This document shows positions 22,581 to 33,878 of a stretch of 64,000 nt of DNA, in pieces. Positions within the stretch are counted from its first letter, which is position 1. Every line of letters starts with the position of its first letter. The translations under genes and the position numbers were made by a program. This stretch comes from Allium sativum (Eukaryota; Streptophyta; Magnoliopsida; Asparagales; Amaryllidaceae): contig CM060926.1 in assembly GCA_030737875.1 (NCBI GenBank), forward strand, positions 316,050,922 to 316,114,921, read 5' to 3'. The notes under the pieces were generated by a model. The model saw only the letters and a list, made by a program, of their open reading frames with translations, was not told the origin of the DNA and ran no database searches.

Positions 22581-23112
22581 TTTTCCAAGCTTTGAATTAA
22601 TACTTGTATCTATCGTTTGAATATCTCCTATCGATCGAGTCTTTTGGTAGAAAACTAATGAATGTAAACATGTGTTTGAGACATGTTATGTTTGATGGAT
22701 GCAAGTGGTTGCTAGTGATTACTAGTGGATGCATATACACACACAATAAGCACTAGATTGGCTCAATCACTTACATATTGCATATTGATGTGTGTGCATT
22801 TTAAGTTTTTATGTATTATCGTTACATTGATGTTGCATTTGGATGGATGATTGTGCACACATATAGAACTTACATGGATTAGGATGATTTGCATACATTT
22901 TGGTTGCATGGCATAAACATGCATTGCATTAAGGAGGTCAACTTAATCAGCAGACCGCCTGATCTTTCGCATTAGATTACGGACAAAAACACATATTATT
23001 GCGTATGTTCTTAAAAGCATTAGAAATTCCTTAAGGACAGTGGATGCCTGTGATTGATGGATGTTGGGATATACATTCTTCTTAACTTAGAGATTTGGGG
23101 GATGAAATCCTT

Positions 23113-23126
23113 GGAGTAGGGGAGAA
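23113..23126 (+). other. D polypurine tract
   Basis: GGAGTAGGGGAGAA directly before the LTR2 start TGTAACACC. This is where plus-strand DNA synthesis would be primed. Confidence 0.85.
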
Positions 23127-23598
23127 TGTAACACCCCAAAATTTTAACGACACTAAAAATGATGAATTAAAGAATAATTAATTCAATATTCGGAATAAGG
23201 GAAACGGACTACGCCACTGCATCTGTCTCGAAATTCTGGTCAAGATAGACACCTGGTTTGCGTAAAACGGACTTCGTATGAAGAAGTTATTAAGTTTTGA
23301 AGTTTGTATACATATAACGAGCTTATATGTGTGTGTGTGTGTGTGTGTGTATTGTATAAATGTATCCAGAAAATTTGGAAATCAATTCAAAAATCAAAAT
23401 TCGCAAGGCGGGAGTTTGGGCAAGAATTTTGCGCATTGGGGGTCGACTAAGGTGTAGACCCACCAGCAGGGGGTTGACCTTGGGGTCGACCCACCTGAAA
23501 GGGGGTCGACCCACCTGAAGGGGTGTCGACCCACCTGTGGCTCTGGAAGCTTCTTTCTGAACCTAGACGATTTTGGAACTAGACTCATGAACCCTAGG

Positions 23599-23610
23599 CT
23601 ATATAAATAA
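23599..23610 (+). promoter_or_regulatory. TATA box in D LTR2
   Basis: CTATATAAATAA, a near-ideal plant TATA box, about 470 bp into the LTR and just before a leader-like, pyrimidine-rich segment. LTR1 has a degraded version. Confidence 0.6.
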
Positions 23611-23811
23611 CCCTAGACCTACGTTTTATTTATCTAAATACTGACGGCGAAGCTTTGCTGCAATGAAAATTAAAATGGCCTTTCTTCTTCTAAATCAATT
23701 CAAAGAAGATTATACAATTCAAAGATTGCTACAACAAATTTAGCGATGGCTACAACTTATTCAACATGTTCTTCGCAGTAATTTGGATCCATTTCCTTAG
23801 ATATATCCACT

Positions 23812-23817
23812 GTGAGT
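23812..23817 (+). promoter_or_regulatory. Candidate 5' splice site in D LTR2
   Basis: GTGAGT in context CACTGTGAGTTC, about 200 bp after the TATA box and conserved in LTR1 at 18991. Paired with the acceptor at 57188 it would remove most of the LTR from the leader. Confidence 0.4.
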
Positions 23818-24483
23818 TCATGTTATTTTTAGATTTGAATATTTAAATAGTAGTCGTGATATGTATATAAAAATTGGATCTTGAATTGGTTCCTAATCAA
23901 TTCTATTATGACTTATTCCTCTGATCTGTTCTTATATGTTTATATCGTCACCAAGTCTAACCTTGTCATAATATGTCCATTCAGTTTTTATGCCTATTTC
24001 TACCGTTATGTTATTGATTCATTACTATGCATGTTCTGATTCTATTCTCTCCCTCTTCTTCCCCTTTTAATTTTATATAGCCAGGCTACCTTCGAGCCTA
24101 GGCCTAACGCTGAAAAATTTGAACGTGAGAAATTGGGAATAACGGGGAAAGACATAATTTGGGGCATAATTTATATTGTAAAATATGGATCTAAATGTGG
24201 GCATAAATTTGGAAATATACGAATATGGGTTTGGGGGCATATGTCTTGTTGGATAATATGAATTTAGGCATGCATTGGAATAAATGTAAATATGGAATTG
24301 GGTATAAAATGGGACATCTCTAAATATTGATTTTGGATATAAATTGGGATGTATGTGTATATGAATTTTAGGCATACATTGGATAATATGCGAATATGGA
24401 TTTGGGTATAACCTGTATTGAAATGGGCGAATATAGACTAGGGACATAAATTGGAAAATATGTAGATTTGGGTTTGTGCATAA

Positions 24484-24567
24484 CATATATATATATATGT
24501 ATGTATGTATGTATGTATATGTATGTATGTATGTATGTATATGTATATATATATATATATATATATG
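24484..24567. repeat. TA/TATG microsatellite in D LTR2
   Basis: TA runs at both ends with TATG/TATATG runs between. It corresponds to the 19663-19733 tract but has expanded and lost the CATA arm. Confidence 0.9.
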
Positions 24568-24774
24568 CCTTGACTTATAACTTGGGGGAAAAAAGAGCAT
24601 ATGGTGCATAATTTAAAGGTTAATTGAAAAGGGGTTAAAAGTCTATGATTTGAATAGTTAATTGGGCATATAATTATGGGGAAAAAGAGAAATAATCACC
24701 AATAATGTCATAGGTATATTTGGATAAAAATGGAATATTTAGTAATTACAATTAGGAATTGTAATTGCACTTAT

Positions 24775-24868
24775 GACACGAGGTTAGGTTGCATTAGTGG
24801 TGGAAGTCTGCCCGGACCGGACCGACATATCCAGCAACCACTAATGTTGTACCTAATGTGAGAGGTCT
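24775..24868 (+). other. Hairpin module H7 in D LTR2
   Basis: The best-preserved stem of the set: TTAGGT and GCATTAGTGGT pair with ACCACTAATGT and ACCTAA. The loop has AAGTCTGCCCGGACCGGACC then GACATATCCAGCA. Confidence 0.75.
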
Positions 24869-24894
24869 AAGTATACAAATACAAATCGGGCTAA

Positions 24895-24988
24895 GACACG
24901 AGGTTAGACCCAACTGTGGAATAAGACTGCCCGCACCCGACCGGCATATCCAGCATCCACACGTTGTAGGCCTAATGTGGGAGGTCTA
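24895..24988 (+). other. Hairpin module H8 in D LTR2
   Basis: TTAGACC, CAAC and TGTGGA pair with TCCACA, GTTG and GGCCTAA. The loop has ACTGCCCGCACCCGACCGGC then ATATCCAGCA. Confidence 0.75.
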
Positions 24989-25699
24989 GCCCATTATAAC
25001 CATAATTGGACATGGTAATGAACTGGACTACTTAACCTAATTTAATCCATAAGGATTGTATGATTATGAACTTAAATTAGGGTTAAGTAAAATTGGATGC
25101 GTAGTGGGAGGGTTAAGTAAAATAGAGGGGGTGGTTAATATTTACATATAGGCCCATGAACTTAACCCATAACGTTATGTAATTAAAGACACCTTGTGGT
25201 ATACATAACCGGTGGAAAATATAATAAAGTTATGTAATTAAAGACACACTTGTAAGGTAAGCATAACTTGTAGAAATAATAGAATTAGATATGCGTAATA
25301 ATCTGCTAAGTAAACAACGATAAGTTGTAGTGACGGTGTAAATTGATTTTATGATTAAATGAGAAAGAGTGAGGAAAACTTGTAAAATAAGTAAGCTATA
25401 TTTAATCATAAATGGTAAGTGACATGTTAATAAGGAAATATGTTAATTGAGATATACTTAATAATGTATTAAGGAGAACATGTTATTGTAATGATGTAAC
25501 CAAGCAAGAATATAAAATAGATGGTGGATTCAAACCTTGGGCCACGATCTAGAGAATAACATGTTGTGGGCTTATTAATAAACTTAAATGGATTAAGTTT
25601 TATGATTGAAATTAATAAGCAAGATAAACTTGGTAAATTGGAATAAGAATTCAATATGAGTGGGAATAACCAAGTTAAATGGAATCTCGATGAGGTAAG

Positions 25700-25704
25700 G
25701 CAAG
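25700..25704. repeat. Target-site duplication of element C, left copy
   Basis: GCAAG; the right copy at 55764-55768 is GCAAA. D LTR1 at 20870-20895 shows the uninterrupted site (AAGGCAAGCGTGTAAAAG). Confidence 0.8.
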
Positions 25705-26586
25705 TGTAACAACCCGCAAATTCTGAACCAATTAAAAAAAATTATTTTATAAATTTTAATGGAATTTTAATAGCTAAAATAATTTATTTTAAATAATAAT
25801 GACTAAAAATTTATTTAAATCATAGCTAGAACAAAAATTTTAATTTAATTATAGAAGGAGTTAGAAATAGCGTGGTAGTTGTAAAATTTGAATTTGAACT
25901 TTGATTGACTGTACATGATGCAAATTAAACCGGATTTTAGTGAAACCAAAAATATTTAAATCTAATTAAAATTATCTTTCCAACGAATCCAAAAAAATCA
26001 AAATTTCATAGCAGGAATCAAAAGTTATATCCAGTTTAAATTTCAGAATAGTCGCTATAGAATTTATATATATTTTAATATTAAAAATAGCCATTTTCCA
26101 AATGACCACCGTTTTCGACGAAACCACTTTTGTTGGAACCGGAATGTCAAATTATTGCTAGATTTCAATTTTCATAATTTTTCGAATTAATATGTGAGCG
26201 TGGCAAAAGAAAAAGAGTTTTGTCAATTTCAGTCAAATCGGGTCGACCAGAAAATGGCCATTTTTCAAACGGTCTCCAAATTCAACGAAATTAGTTTTGT
26301 TAGGACCGTATCGTCAAAACATAGCTAGAAATAATTTTTCTGTAATTTTTAGAGGTCGTATGTGGCCCCGGTGAATTTAAATGTAAGATTGAATTAATTA
26401 AATAAATGATTTAAATATTAAATTAAAGAAAACAAGCTGAAGACGATCAAACGGGCTGACGGGACCTAGCCCATTGCGTATGAAACGTCGATATTTTCTT
26501 AGGGACAACTTTTGTTAGGTTAAAATTGGAGTTAGTTAGAACTAACGGGTTTATTTGTAAAATTAAAACATTTATTAATATTATAT

Positions 26587-26594
26587 TATAAATA
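26587..26594 (+). promoter_or_regulatory. TATA box of C 5' LTR
   Basis: TATAAATA, kept in the 3' LTR at 49189-49196, about 30 bp before AAACCCTAATCTCC, a motif common at plant transcript starts. Confidence 0.5.
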
Positions 26595-26609
26595 TTAATC
26601 CAACTCAAA

Positions 26610-27222
26610 ACCCTAATCTCCTAAAAGAAGGCCGTCGCCGTTCTATTCCCTCAACGGCCAGAAATTTCCCAACTTCGATCTACATTATCTCTCAATCCAA
26701 ACTATAACTCCTAAAAATCCAAATGACTAAATTGAAGAGCTCGTCGAACTCTATATACTCAACGGTTGTGATCTGTTTCTGTTCAACCTAGCAGCCGATT
26801 TTGAAGCTCAAAGAGCACGGGTTCGGGCTGGTTTTGCCGTTTGATGGGGGGGTCGCGGCTAACGCCGGTGGGGGCGCAGGGACAAGGCGAGGAGGCGGTC
26901 GATGTAGCGATGTTGGGTCGAGGACCGGGCGCCCAGAATTGCGTGCGACGTGGGATTGTTGGTCGACGGTTTGGGTTTGAAATGTTTTGGAGCGCGTTAC
27001 AGAGAAAGAGAAGGATTAAGGTGGATGACCTTTAATTAAAATTAAATTAGTTATTTAATTAATTATTTAAATGTTCAAATGTTTAAAATACTATAACTTT
27101 GTCATACCAGCTCAGAATCAGACGAAATAAAATGCGTTGGAATCAAAAAACGAGATCTACACAGTGAAACAGACCAGATCGGAAATGGAGCACTTTGAAA
27201 ATTCAGACAAATCGAGGTGAGA
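26610..27222 (+). promoter_or_regulatory. GC-rich leader-like block of C 5' LTR, donor-like end
   Basis: GC-rich DNA with GGGGGGGTCGCGG and GGTGGGGGCGCAGGG, then an AT-rich tail ending GAG|GTGAGATTT at 27217. The donor-like site is unchanged in the 3' LTR (49821). I suggest it is a first leader exon; transcript data are lacking. Confidence 0.4.
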
Positions 27223-27339
27223 TTTCTCGATTTAAAAATTAGAATTAAAATATATATACAGAAATATATATATTTCTACTTTATTGACTGTGATTGTGAT
27301 GATTCGTTGAATTATATTGTTGTATGTTAGAAATATAAC

Positions 27340-28330
27340 CTTTAACATGTTGAAATTAAAATAACATTTTTGTTAGTTCGTGTTATGTTGAAATTAAAAC
27401 ATCATTTTTGTTAATTCGTATTAAGTTGAAATTAAAACGCCACTTTTGTTACTTCATGTTGTGTTAACATTAAAGCATCATTTTTGTTAGTTCATGTTAT
27501 ATTAGATTTAAATTGCCACTTTGGTAAGAAATATTACATTAGAATTAAAATTGCCATTTACATTAGAATTAAAATTTCCATTTACATTAGAATTAAAATT
27601 TGTCATTTATGTTAGAATTAAAAAAAAGTCATTTATGTTAGAATTAAAAAAATTAACATTTATGTTAGACTTATGTTATGTAATTACAATTAACATGTTT
27701 TGTTAGAAAATGTATATTAAAATAGAAATCACATTTTTGTATGAAATGTTACATTAAATTAGAAATCACGTTTTTGTATGAAATGTTACATTAGAATAGA
27801 AATTACATTTTTTGTATTAAATGTTATATTAGAAAAGAGATAACATTTTTCTTATAAAATGTTGCATTAGAATAAAAACATCATTTTGTCAAAGGATGTC
27901 ATGTTAGAATAAAATAATCATCTTAATTAAAAATGAAACAAAAGATTTCATTTTTATTTTCAACTAGTTACAAAGATTAGAATTGGAATAAAAGATTTCA
28001 TTTTTATTTTCAATTAGCTACAATGAAGTAGAGTTGAGACTTAAAAGTAACATTTTTATTGTCATTTTTATGCAATAAAAAGAATGGATTTAAAGTAACA
28101 TTTTATTTGTCAATTTAGTCACAATAAAAAGAACAGATACAAAAGAAACATTTATATTGTCAATTTAGTTGTAATGAAAAGAATAGATTATAAAGTTACA
28201 TTTTTATTTACATTTTATATGCAATAAAAATAGAAGAATTGAAATAATCATTTTTGTTGTCATTTTACATGAAAAAATTTAGTCATTTTTGCCAAACACA
28301 TTAGTTAAAATAAAATAACATTTGTGTTAA
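27340..28330. repeat. Degenerate TTAGAATTAAAA/CATTTTTGTT repeat field
   Basis: Many short units of the type TTAGAATTAAAA plus CATTTTTGT, 25-45 bp apart. The equivalent in the 3' LTR is at about 49960-50910. The 61-codon frame at 27521 is repeat-derived. Confidence 0.7.
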
Positions 28331-28429
28331 AACATGTTAAATAAAATAACGTTTGTGTTAAAACATGTCAGTTAAAATAAAGTAACATTTGTGTTAAAAC
28401 ATGTTAGTAGGAATAAAAGATTTATTTTT

Positions 28430-28630
28430 ATTGTTTCCATTTAAAAGAATAGAATTTAAAGATTACATTTTTATGTAATATTGTTTCCATTTAAAAGAAT
28501 AGAATTTAACGATTACATTTTTATGTAATATTGTTTCCATTTAAAGATTACATTTTTATGTAATATTGTTTCCATTTAAAAGAATAAGAATTTAAAGATT
28601 ACATTTTTATGTAATATTGTTTCCATTTAA
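28430..28630. repeat. 50-bp tandem repeat with built-in hairpin
   Basis: About four units, each holding ATTACATTTTTATGTAAT (a 7-bp perfect stem with a short T loop) followed by ATTGTTTCCATTTAAA. The 3' LTR copy is at about 51050-51260. Confidence 0.85.
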
Positions 28631-28789
28631 AAATGATTAAACAAAAAGTTGCATTTTTGTTAAATAAGAATGAGGCATTTTTGTTCATAAAAAATGATTA
28701 AACAAAAAGATACATTTTTATCATTTAAATAGAATGAGACAAAATTATTCAATTTTGTCATTTTAAAAGATTAAGACAAATATATTCAC

Positions 28790-29110
28790 TTTTGTCAATA
28801 TATACTAGTTGGAACAAAACAACCACTTTTGTCAATTTATACTAGTTGAAAGAAAACATTCACTTATGTTAATATATACTAGTTGGAACAAAACATCCAC
28901 TTTTGTCAATTTATACTAGTTGAAAGAAAACATTCGCTTTTGCCAATATATACTAGTTGGAACAAAACATCCACTTTTGTCAATTTATACTAGTTGAAAG
29001 AAAACATTCATTTTTGTCAATATATACTAGTTGGAACAAACATCACCTTTTGTCAATTTATACTAGTCGGAACAAAACATGCACTCTTGTCAATGCATAC
29101 TAGTTGAGTC
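28790..29110. repeat. 38-bp ACTAGTT tandem repeat, about 8 units
   Basis: Units alternate between TATACTAGTTGGAACAAAAC and TATACTAGTTGAAAGAAAAC, each followed by ACTTTTGTCAAT. There is therefore a higher-order two-unit (about 76 bp) period. The 3' LTR has about 12 units (51405-51860). Confidence 0.88.
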
Positions 29111-31302
29111 AAAACACACAGTTTGTCAACATATTCATCTTTGTCAAAATAGATCAGTAGAATTAAACTATATATTTTTGTCAAAATATACATTTTTGTC
29201 AAAGTAGGTTAGTTGGATCAAATTACACATTTTTGTCAAAAAGAACATTTTTGGCCAAACAGATTAGTTGAACCAACATATTCATTCTTGTCAAAATATA
29301 CTTGTTGAAAACAAAATTACATTTGTCAAATATGATTGTTGAAAACAAAAATTACATTTTTGTTAATTAGGTTTGAAATAAAAAAAAAGTACATTTTTGT
29401 TAAATAAAAGAGTAAACGCAAATAGCATCTTTGTCAAATAGGTTTGTGTTATGACAAAAACATTCATTTTGATAAAATAGAATTGTCAGCAAAACGGATG
29501 TATCACTTCTTATACATTTTGTTGAAATAGAATTTATATGCAAATATAATAATCAATTTTGTTTGCATAACAAACAATAGAATTCATATGCAAATATAAA
29601 AATCATTTTTATTTGCAAACTTAAATTAGAATTTATATTCAAATATAAGAATCATATTATTGGTCAAAACATATATTAGAATGTATAGGTAAGTTAAAGT
29701 GACTTCTTTATATGTTAATGCATACATTAGAATTTGTATGCAATTTAAAATAAACATTTTTATGTATTTGGTATACATTGAAAACATATTCAAATAAGAT
29801 TATTTCTTTAATGTTTTAAAGGTTAGAATAATTACATACAAATAAGGTATAATGAAAATTATCTTTTTATTTATCATCCGCAATAAGGTCATATGAATGA
29901 ATTACATTTTATTAATGTATAAAGAAATTATACAAGTAAATTACATTTTTATTCAGTTTTAGGAATATAAATTAGCATGTTTGGTTCATTATCATAGACA
30001 TGTTAGTAGTATTAAAATTAGTTAAATTCATTTACCAATTATTTATTTATATGAACTGTTGTTGGCTGAAAACCCCACACGGGTATTGGGATGATAATTG
30101 ATATACACTAGTCCCAATATTTATTTGTATGTCAATCGATAGAATGACAGGCTGCGATGAGCGTTATTATTTCATTTTAATTCTCACACTGTTGTGAAAT
30201 TCACTCTGGATGTTGAATGAATGGTTTGGTGATTATTTATCATTTGTAGTCATTTACATATGATGTATGAAATCCATATAACTGAAGTTATATAGTAAAT
30301 GATTGAGTCGCTTTCCGATTCAGAATTTCTTTTAAATAAAGAATATTTTCTTTAAAGACATTGTAATATAAAGAATATTTTAAAATAAAGGATACGGTAC
30401 TATAAAGAATATTTTACATAAAGAATCCTTTTATATAAAGGATTTTTTAAATAACGAATATAATGAACTAATATTCAACGTAGAATAAAATGATGATTTC
30501 TATGTCCATTTTTGGATGGACAAAGGATTAAAATATATTTTTATCAAAATGAACTAGTTATTTACTAGAGTAAATCTTTTAAATTTAGATTTAATTATGT
30601 CTTCTAATAAATTGATATTTAATTGGAATTAAATAAAAGAATTGGCTTTTGGGTTGTTTTGGATGGTGTCTTAAATAACACTGTTCTTAAACCCCGTATG
30701 AAAGAATAAATCTTTTAATTAAGATTATTAGAGTTCCCAATTACATTTAATAATTGGAATAAATTGATATGTGAATTGGGTTTATTGTGAACTGTGTTTT
30801 AAACGACATTTGTTCTTTAACCCAATTAGCAATAAAAATATGATTTAGAATTTATAAATCCTTTTATTAAGATTTAGAAGGAAATTTTCCAAAGTCAAGT
30901 TTTCCAATTTAATATATTAAATTGGAATTGAGTGGAAATTTATCTCGATTATATATTGATTTGATTTCTATGAAAATTTCATATTTTGGAAGATGATTTT
31001 GGGTTTATCGTGAACAATGTTTTTAAATGACATTAATTCTTTAACCTAGTTAAAGTCAAGATTAATTTCTTAAATCAGAATAATCATAAAGTAATGATTT
31101 TGATATTAAAACCAAATTGGAGTTTTAATGAATCTTTAAAAAGAAGATTAAAGATTAAATTTAAAGGAATTTATATTTGATATATTTAATCGGAACCTTT
31201 TCCCCTAATAATATGAATATTTTATTAAAAGAATGTTCTGAATTTGAATGAGGCGTATGATGTGTATTTATAACACCTGATTTTTAATTATAAAATACGC
31301 GA

Positions 31303-31344
31303 GTTATTCGAAAAGACCGGGTTTAACCCATTCTGAAAAATTAC
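31303..31344 (+). other. Conserved hairpin in giant LTR (copy in C 5' LTR)
   Basis: GTTATTCGAA...GGGTTTAACCC...TTCTGAAAAATTAC. The inner GGG/CCC stem is kept and the outer stem is partly decayed here. Confidence 0.5.
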
Positions 31345-32714
31345 TACGACGATTAAAGTCAAAGACATTGAAGACGGTGAATGAAGACCGACGATCTTCA
31401 CATCGAATGGACGACTACTGATGCCTGGCATTGGGTAGCTCTCAGTAAAGGGTTAAAGTGGTAGTTTGTCCGGATGTACTTGTTGATTGTCCGGATATGC
31501 AAGCACCTCACTTCCGTATTGGACATACGGGACGAGGATTAAGGTTTCTCCGGTTTCGTTCAGACCCAGAACGGACTTGTAAATGGATGTGTGCCTGACA
31601 TTGTATTTCATTCCATGTAAATTAAATTGATTTATATTTAATATATATCTGTGGTGGCGGAGAATTTATTCTCTTGCTTAACACCCATCTCTGAGACGCA
31701 CGAGCTCAGAGGTTATATATTGGTAGTTATCGATCGCATAGCGTGAATTGTCAATGTGGCACGCCAAGATGCAAATGATCAAGGCTTTTGTCGAAAAGCA
31801 GAGCCTTGTGGGATGATCAAAGCACAGCCTATTTTGGCATAGCTTTGTGTGTAACGTTACCTCGCGAGCCTCACACCCCGGTAAGAGTCAGAAACGGAGC
31901 AAGGGAACGCAGGGAGTGCACACATTTCTTTCTAGCTAGAAGTGGTGTCAGCGACTTACTAGCCCTGACATTTTACTTATGTGGATGATGGAATTTTCAA
32001 GGCCTCAGATTTATTTTTGATCGCCAATGGCCTTATTATAGGTTCAATCGGACAGGGGAGCGTGTGTTCAGGAATTGCCAATCCACTAAAGTATTTGTTG
32101 AACGGCCCTGCTATATCCAAGGATTCGCCAGCGTCTGAATCCTAAGACATTTCTAGAGTGTCTCGAATCAGTAAGGAGATCGTTCCTAGCCTTGACTCAT
32201 GATGAAAATCCAACTTCCAATACGACACTATGGAGTTTTGATTGTACAACTAGAATGGCGACATAGTATATGGTAGCTATGCTGTCTATGATTGATACAT
32301 TATGACTGAAATGTTTTTGAATCATATACACACTAATAATGGTATCAAATCTGTTTTATAGTATCAAGCATTTTTGACCATTATAAGGTAAAATTCTATC
32401 CTCCGGCTTGCGTTGCATTGTGTGATGGGACTTGAGTCTTATAATGGTTTCATTTTTCTAAGAAGCATTGCGTTGTTTAACGATTTACTTTGTTTAAATT
32501 ATGCACTGGCAATCCAATGGAGTAAATCCGTTCCGCGTTAGCGGCGTGTTCCTGTGATTAGCCTTCTTACTAGTTAAGTTAAGTAAAGATTTCTCATACC
32601 AGTCCCATGACTGACCCGTAATTTGTTTCACTTTGCAAACTCGGGTGCCCTCTTTTCCACTCGGACTGTCGAGTAGTTTATTTTGCAGATATATTGAGCA
32701 GGATTCTGGATCGA

Positions 32715-32719
32715 AGCTT
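32715..32719. repeat. Target-site duplication of element B, left copy
   Basis: AGCTT, identical to 47666-47670. The uninterrupted site is visible in the C 3' LTR near 55486 (GGATCGAAGCTTAAAG). Confidence 0.95.
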
Positions 32720-33548
32720 TGTGACGGCAAGGAATTTCGCTCGGTCCGAACCAGTCGCTAAACCGATCCAGGCCGTTCGAAACGCCCTATCGTTTGAGAA
32801 CAGGACAAATCAGAATGCATACAGAAGAACATTACATTGTATATTACAACAGTGCATCAGATTACAAGAATATACGGAGTATAAAAGAATATTACACAGA
32901 AATATCAGAGATTTAAATTACATTTAAATACATAGCAGCGGAAAATAATACAATACAATACTAGAGGAGATATACGGATACAAAGCTTTCCGGATATCAT
33001 TCCAGCTGTAAACCAGGATCCTGTGAATATAAATCTGCAAAACCAAAACTACTAGCTGCCCGTGTCAAAATAAGGGCACCCAGAGTTTAGGTTAAAACAA
33101 TAAACTCCAGGTCAGTCATGGGACTGGTGTGAGAACTAAAACAGTTATTAATCTTTATTTTAAATCATTAGGTAAATCAAGGGACCACGCCGTATAACAC
33201 GGAACGGGTTTCCTCCCAAGAATACCAGTGCATAAAACAAACAGCGCAATGCTAAATAAAGAAAAATGAAGTTGTTATAAGACCCATGTCCTATCACACA
33301 ATGCAACGCAAGCCGGGGGATAGGGTTTTCCCTTATAACAGCCAAAGAATGCTTGATACAGTTAAAACAAATCGTTTGTTACTATTATAAGTGCATAGTG
33401 TATAAAACAACTTCAAATCATAAGTATCAATCATAGGCGGCATGGGTACCATATATCATGTCGCCATATATAGGTTTACAACTAAAACCGCAAAGTCACG
33501 TATTTGGAAATTGGGTTTCCATCTATGAACCGAGGCAAAAGATAGTCC

Positions 33549-33878
33549 TCAACCGATTCGAGACTGCCTAGCCCGAGCCTCAGGACCCAGACTCAGGTGG
33601 GCCCTTGGATCGTCAGGGCCGGTCCACCGATGTGGATTAAAATGCCTGAACTTGCGTTTCCCCGCCCTTTGGGGCGTAAATGAGCCAACTAAATGACTCC
33701 ATCGGTACGAGAACGACCGATCAATCCGAGGCGCCTCGCAACAGCAACAACCACATAAGTCAAACTCGTCAGGGCGTGTAAAACCACTGACGCCACTTCT
33801 AACTAGGAAGAAACGCAAGTCCTCCCTGATGTCCCCTCCCGTTTTTGGTCCATACCGGGTATGAAACTCGCGAAGCAA
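33549..33878 (-). other. 109-codon open frame in B LTR, function unknown
   Basis: It starts MLREFHTRYGPK and holds RFFLVRSGVS and CGCCCCEAPR. The same frame is open in the other B LTR (41831-41502). The C LTRs have a 66-codon frame in the matching segment (31788-31988 and 54564-54764) with REPHT and FFLARSGVS, but it ends earlier. In solo LTR A the segment is frameshifted. I do not recognise a domain. Differences between the two C copies are mostly amino-acid-changing, which argues against selection for a protein. I list it as a conserved segment, not as a gene. Confidence 0.25.

Larger units (their letters stand above)
23127..25704 (+). repeat. D 3' LTR, left part
   Basis: Starts TGTAACACCCCAAAATTTT and matches LTR1, with roughly one difference per ten bases in the first 60 bp by eye. 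It carries a TG microsatellite (23327-23350), an intact TATA box (23599), a donor-like GTGAGT (23812), a palindromic microsatellite (24484-24567) and hairpins H7 and H8. It is interrupted at 25704 by element C and resumes at 55769. The minus-strand frame at 24073-24609 is low-complexity shadow. Confidence 0.88.
25705..32719 (+). repeat. C 5' LTR, main part
   Basis: Layout: AT-rich start; TATAAATA at 26587-26594 followed by AAACCCTAATCTCC; GC-rich block about 26610-27010; donor-like GTGAGA at 27217; AT-rich minisatellites about 27340-29800; conserved AACCCCACACGGGT block at 30071-30092; hairpin 31303-31344; balanced-composition 3' part from about 31250; acceptor-like TTTTGCAG ending 32688. The frame at 26841-27035 is shifted in the 3' LTR, so it is not a gene. 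From 29800 to 31250 I see only AT-rich unique-looking DNA apart from the conserved block. The LTR is broken after AGCTT (32715-32719) by element B. Confidence 0.87.

Noticed and set aside
24073..24609. 178-codon minus-strand frame
   Set aside because: Antisense of D LTR2 with microsatellite-coded IYIYIH runs; the LTR1 homologue differs in length and start.
26841..27035. 64-codon frame in C's GC-rich block
   Set aside because: The matching segment in the C 3' LTR (about 49440-49620) has length changes that break the frame.
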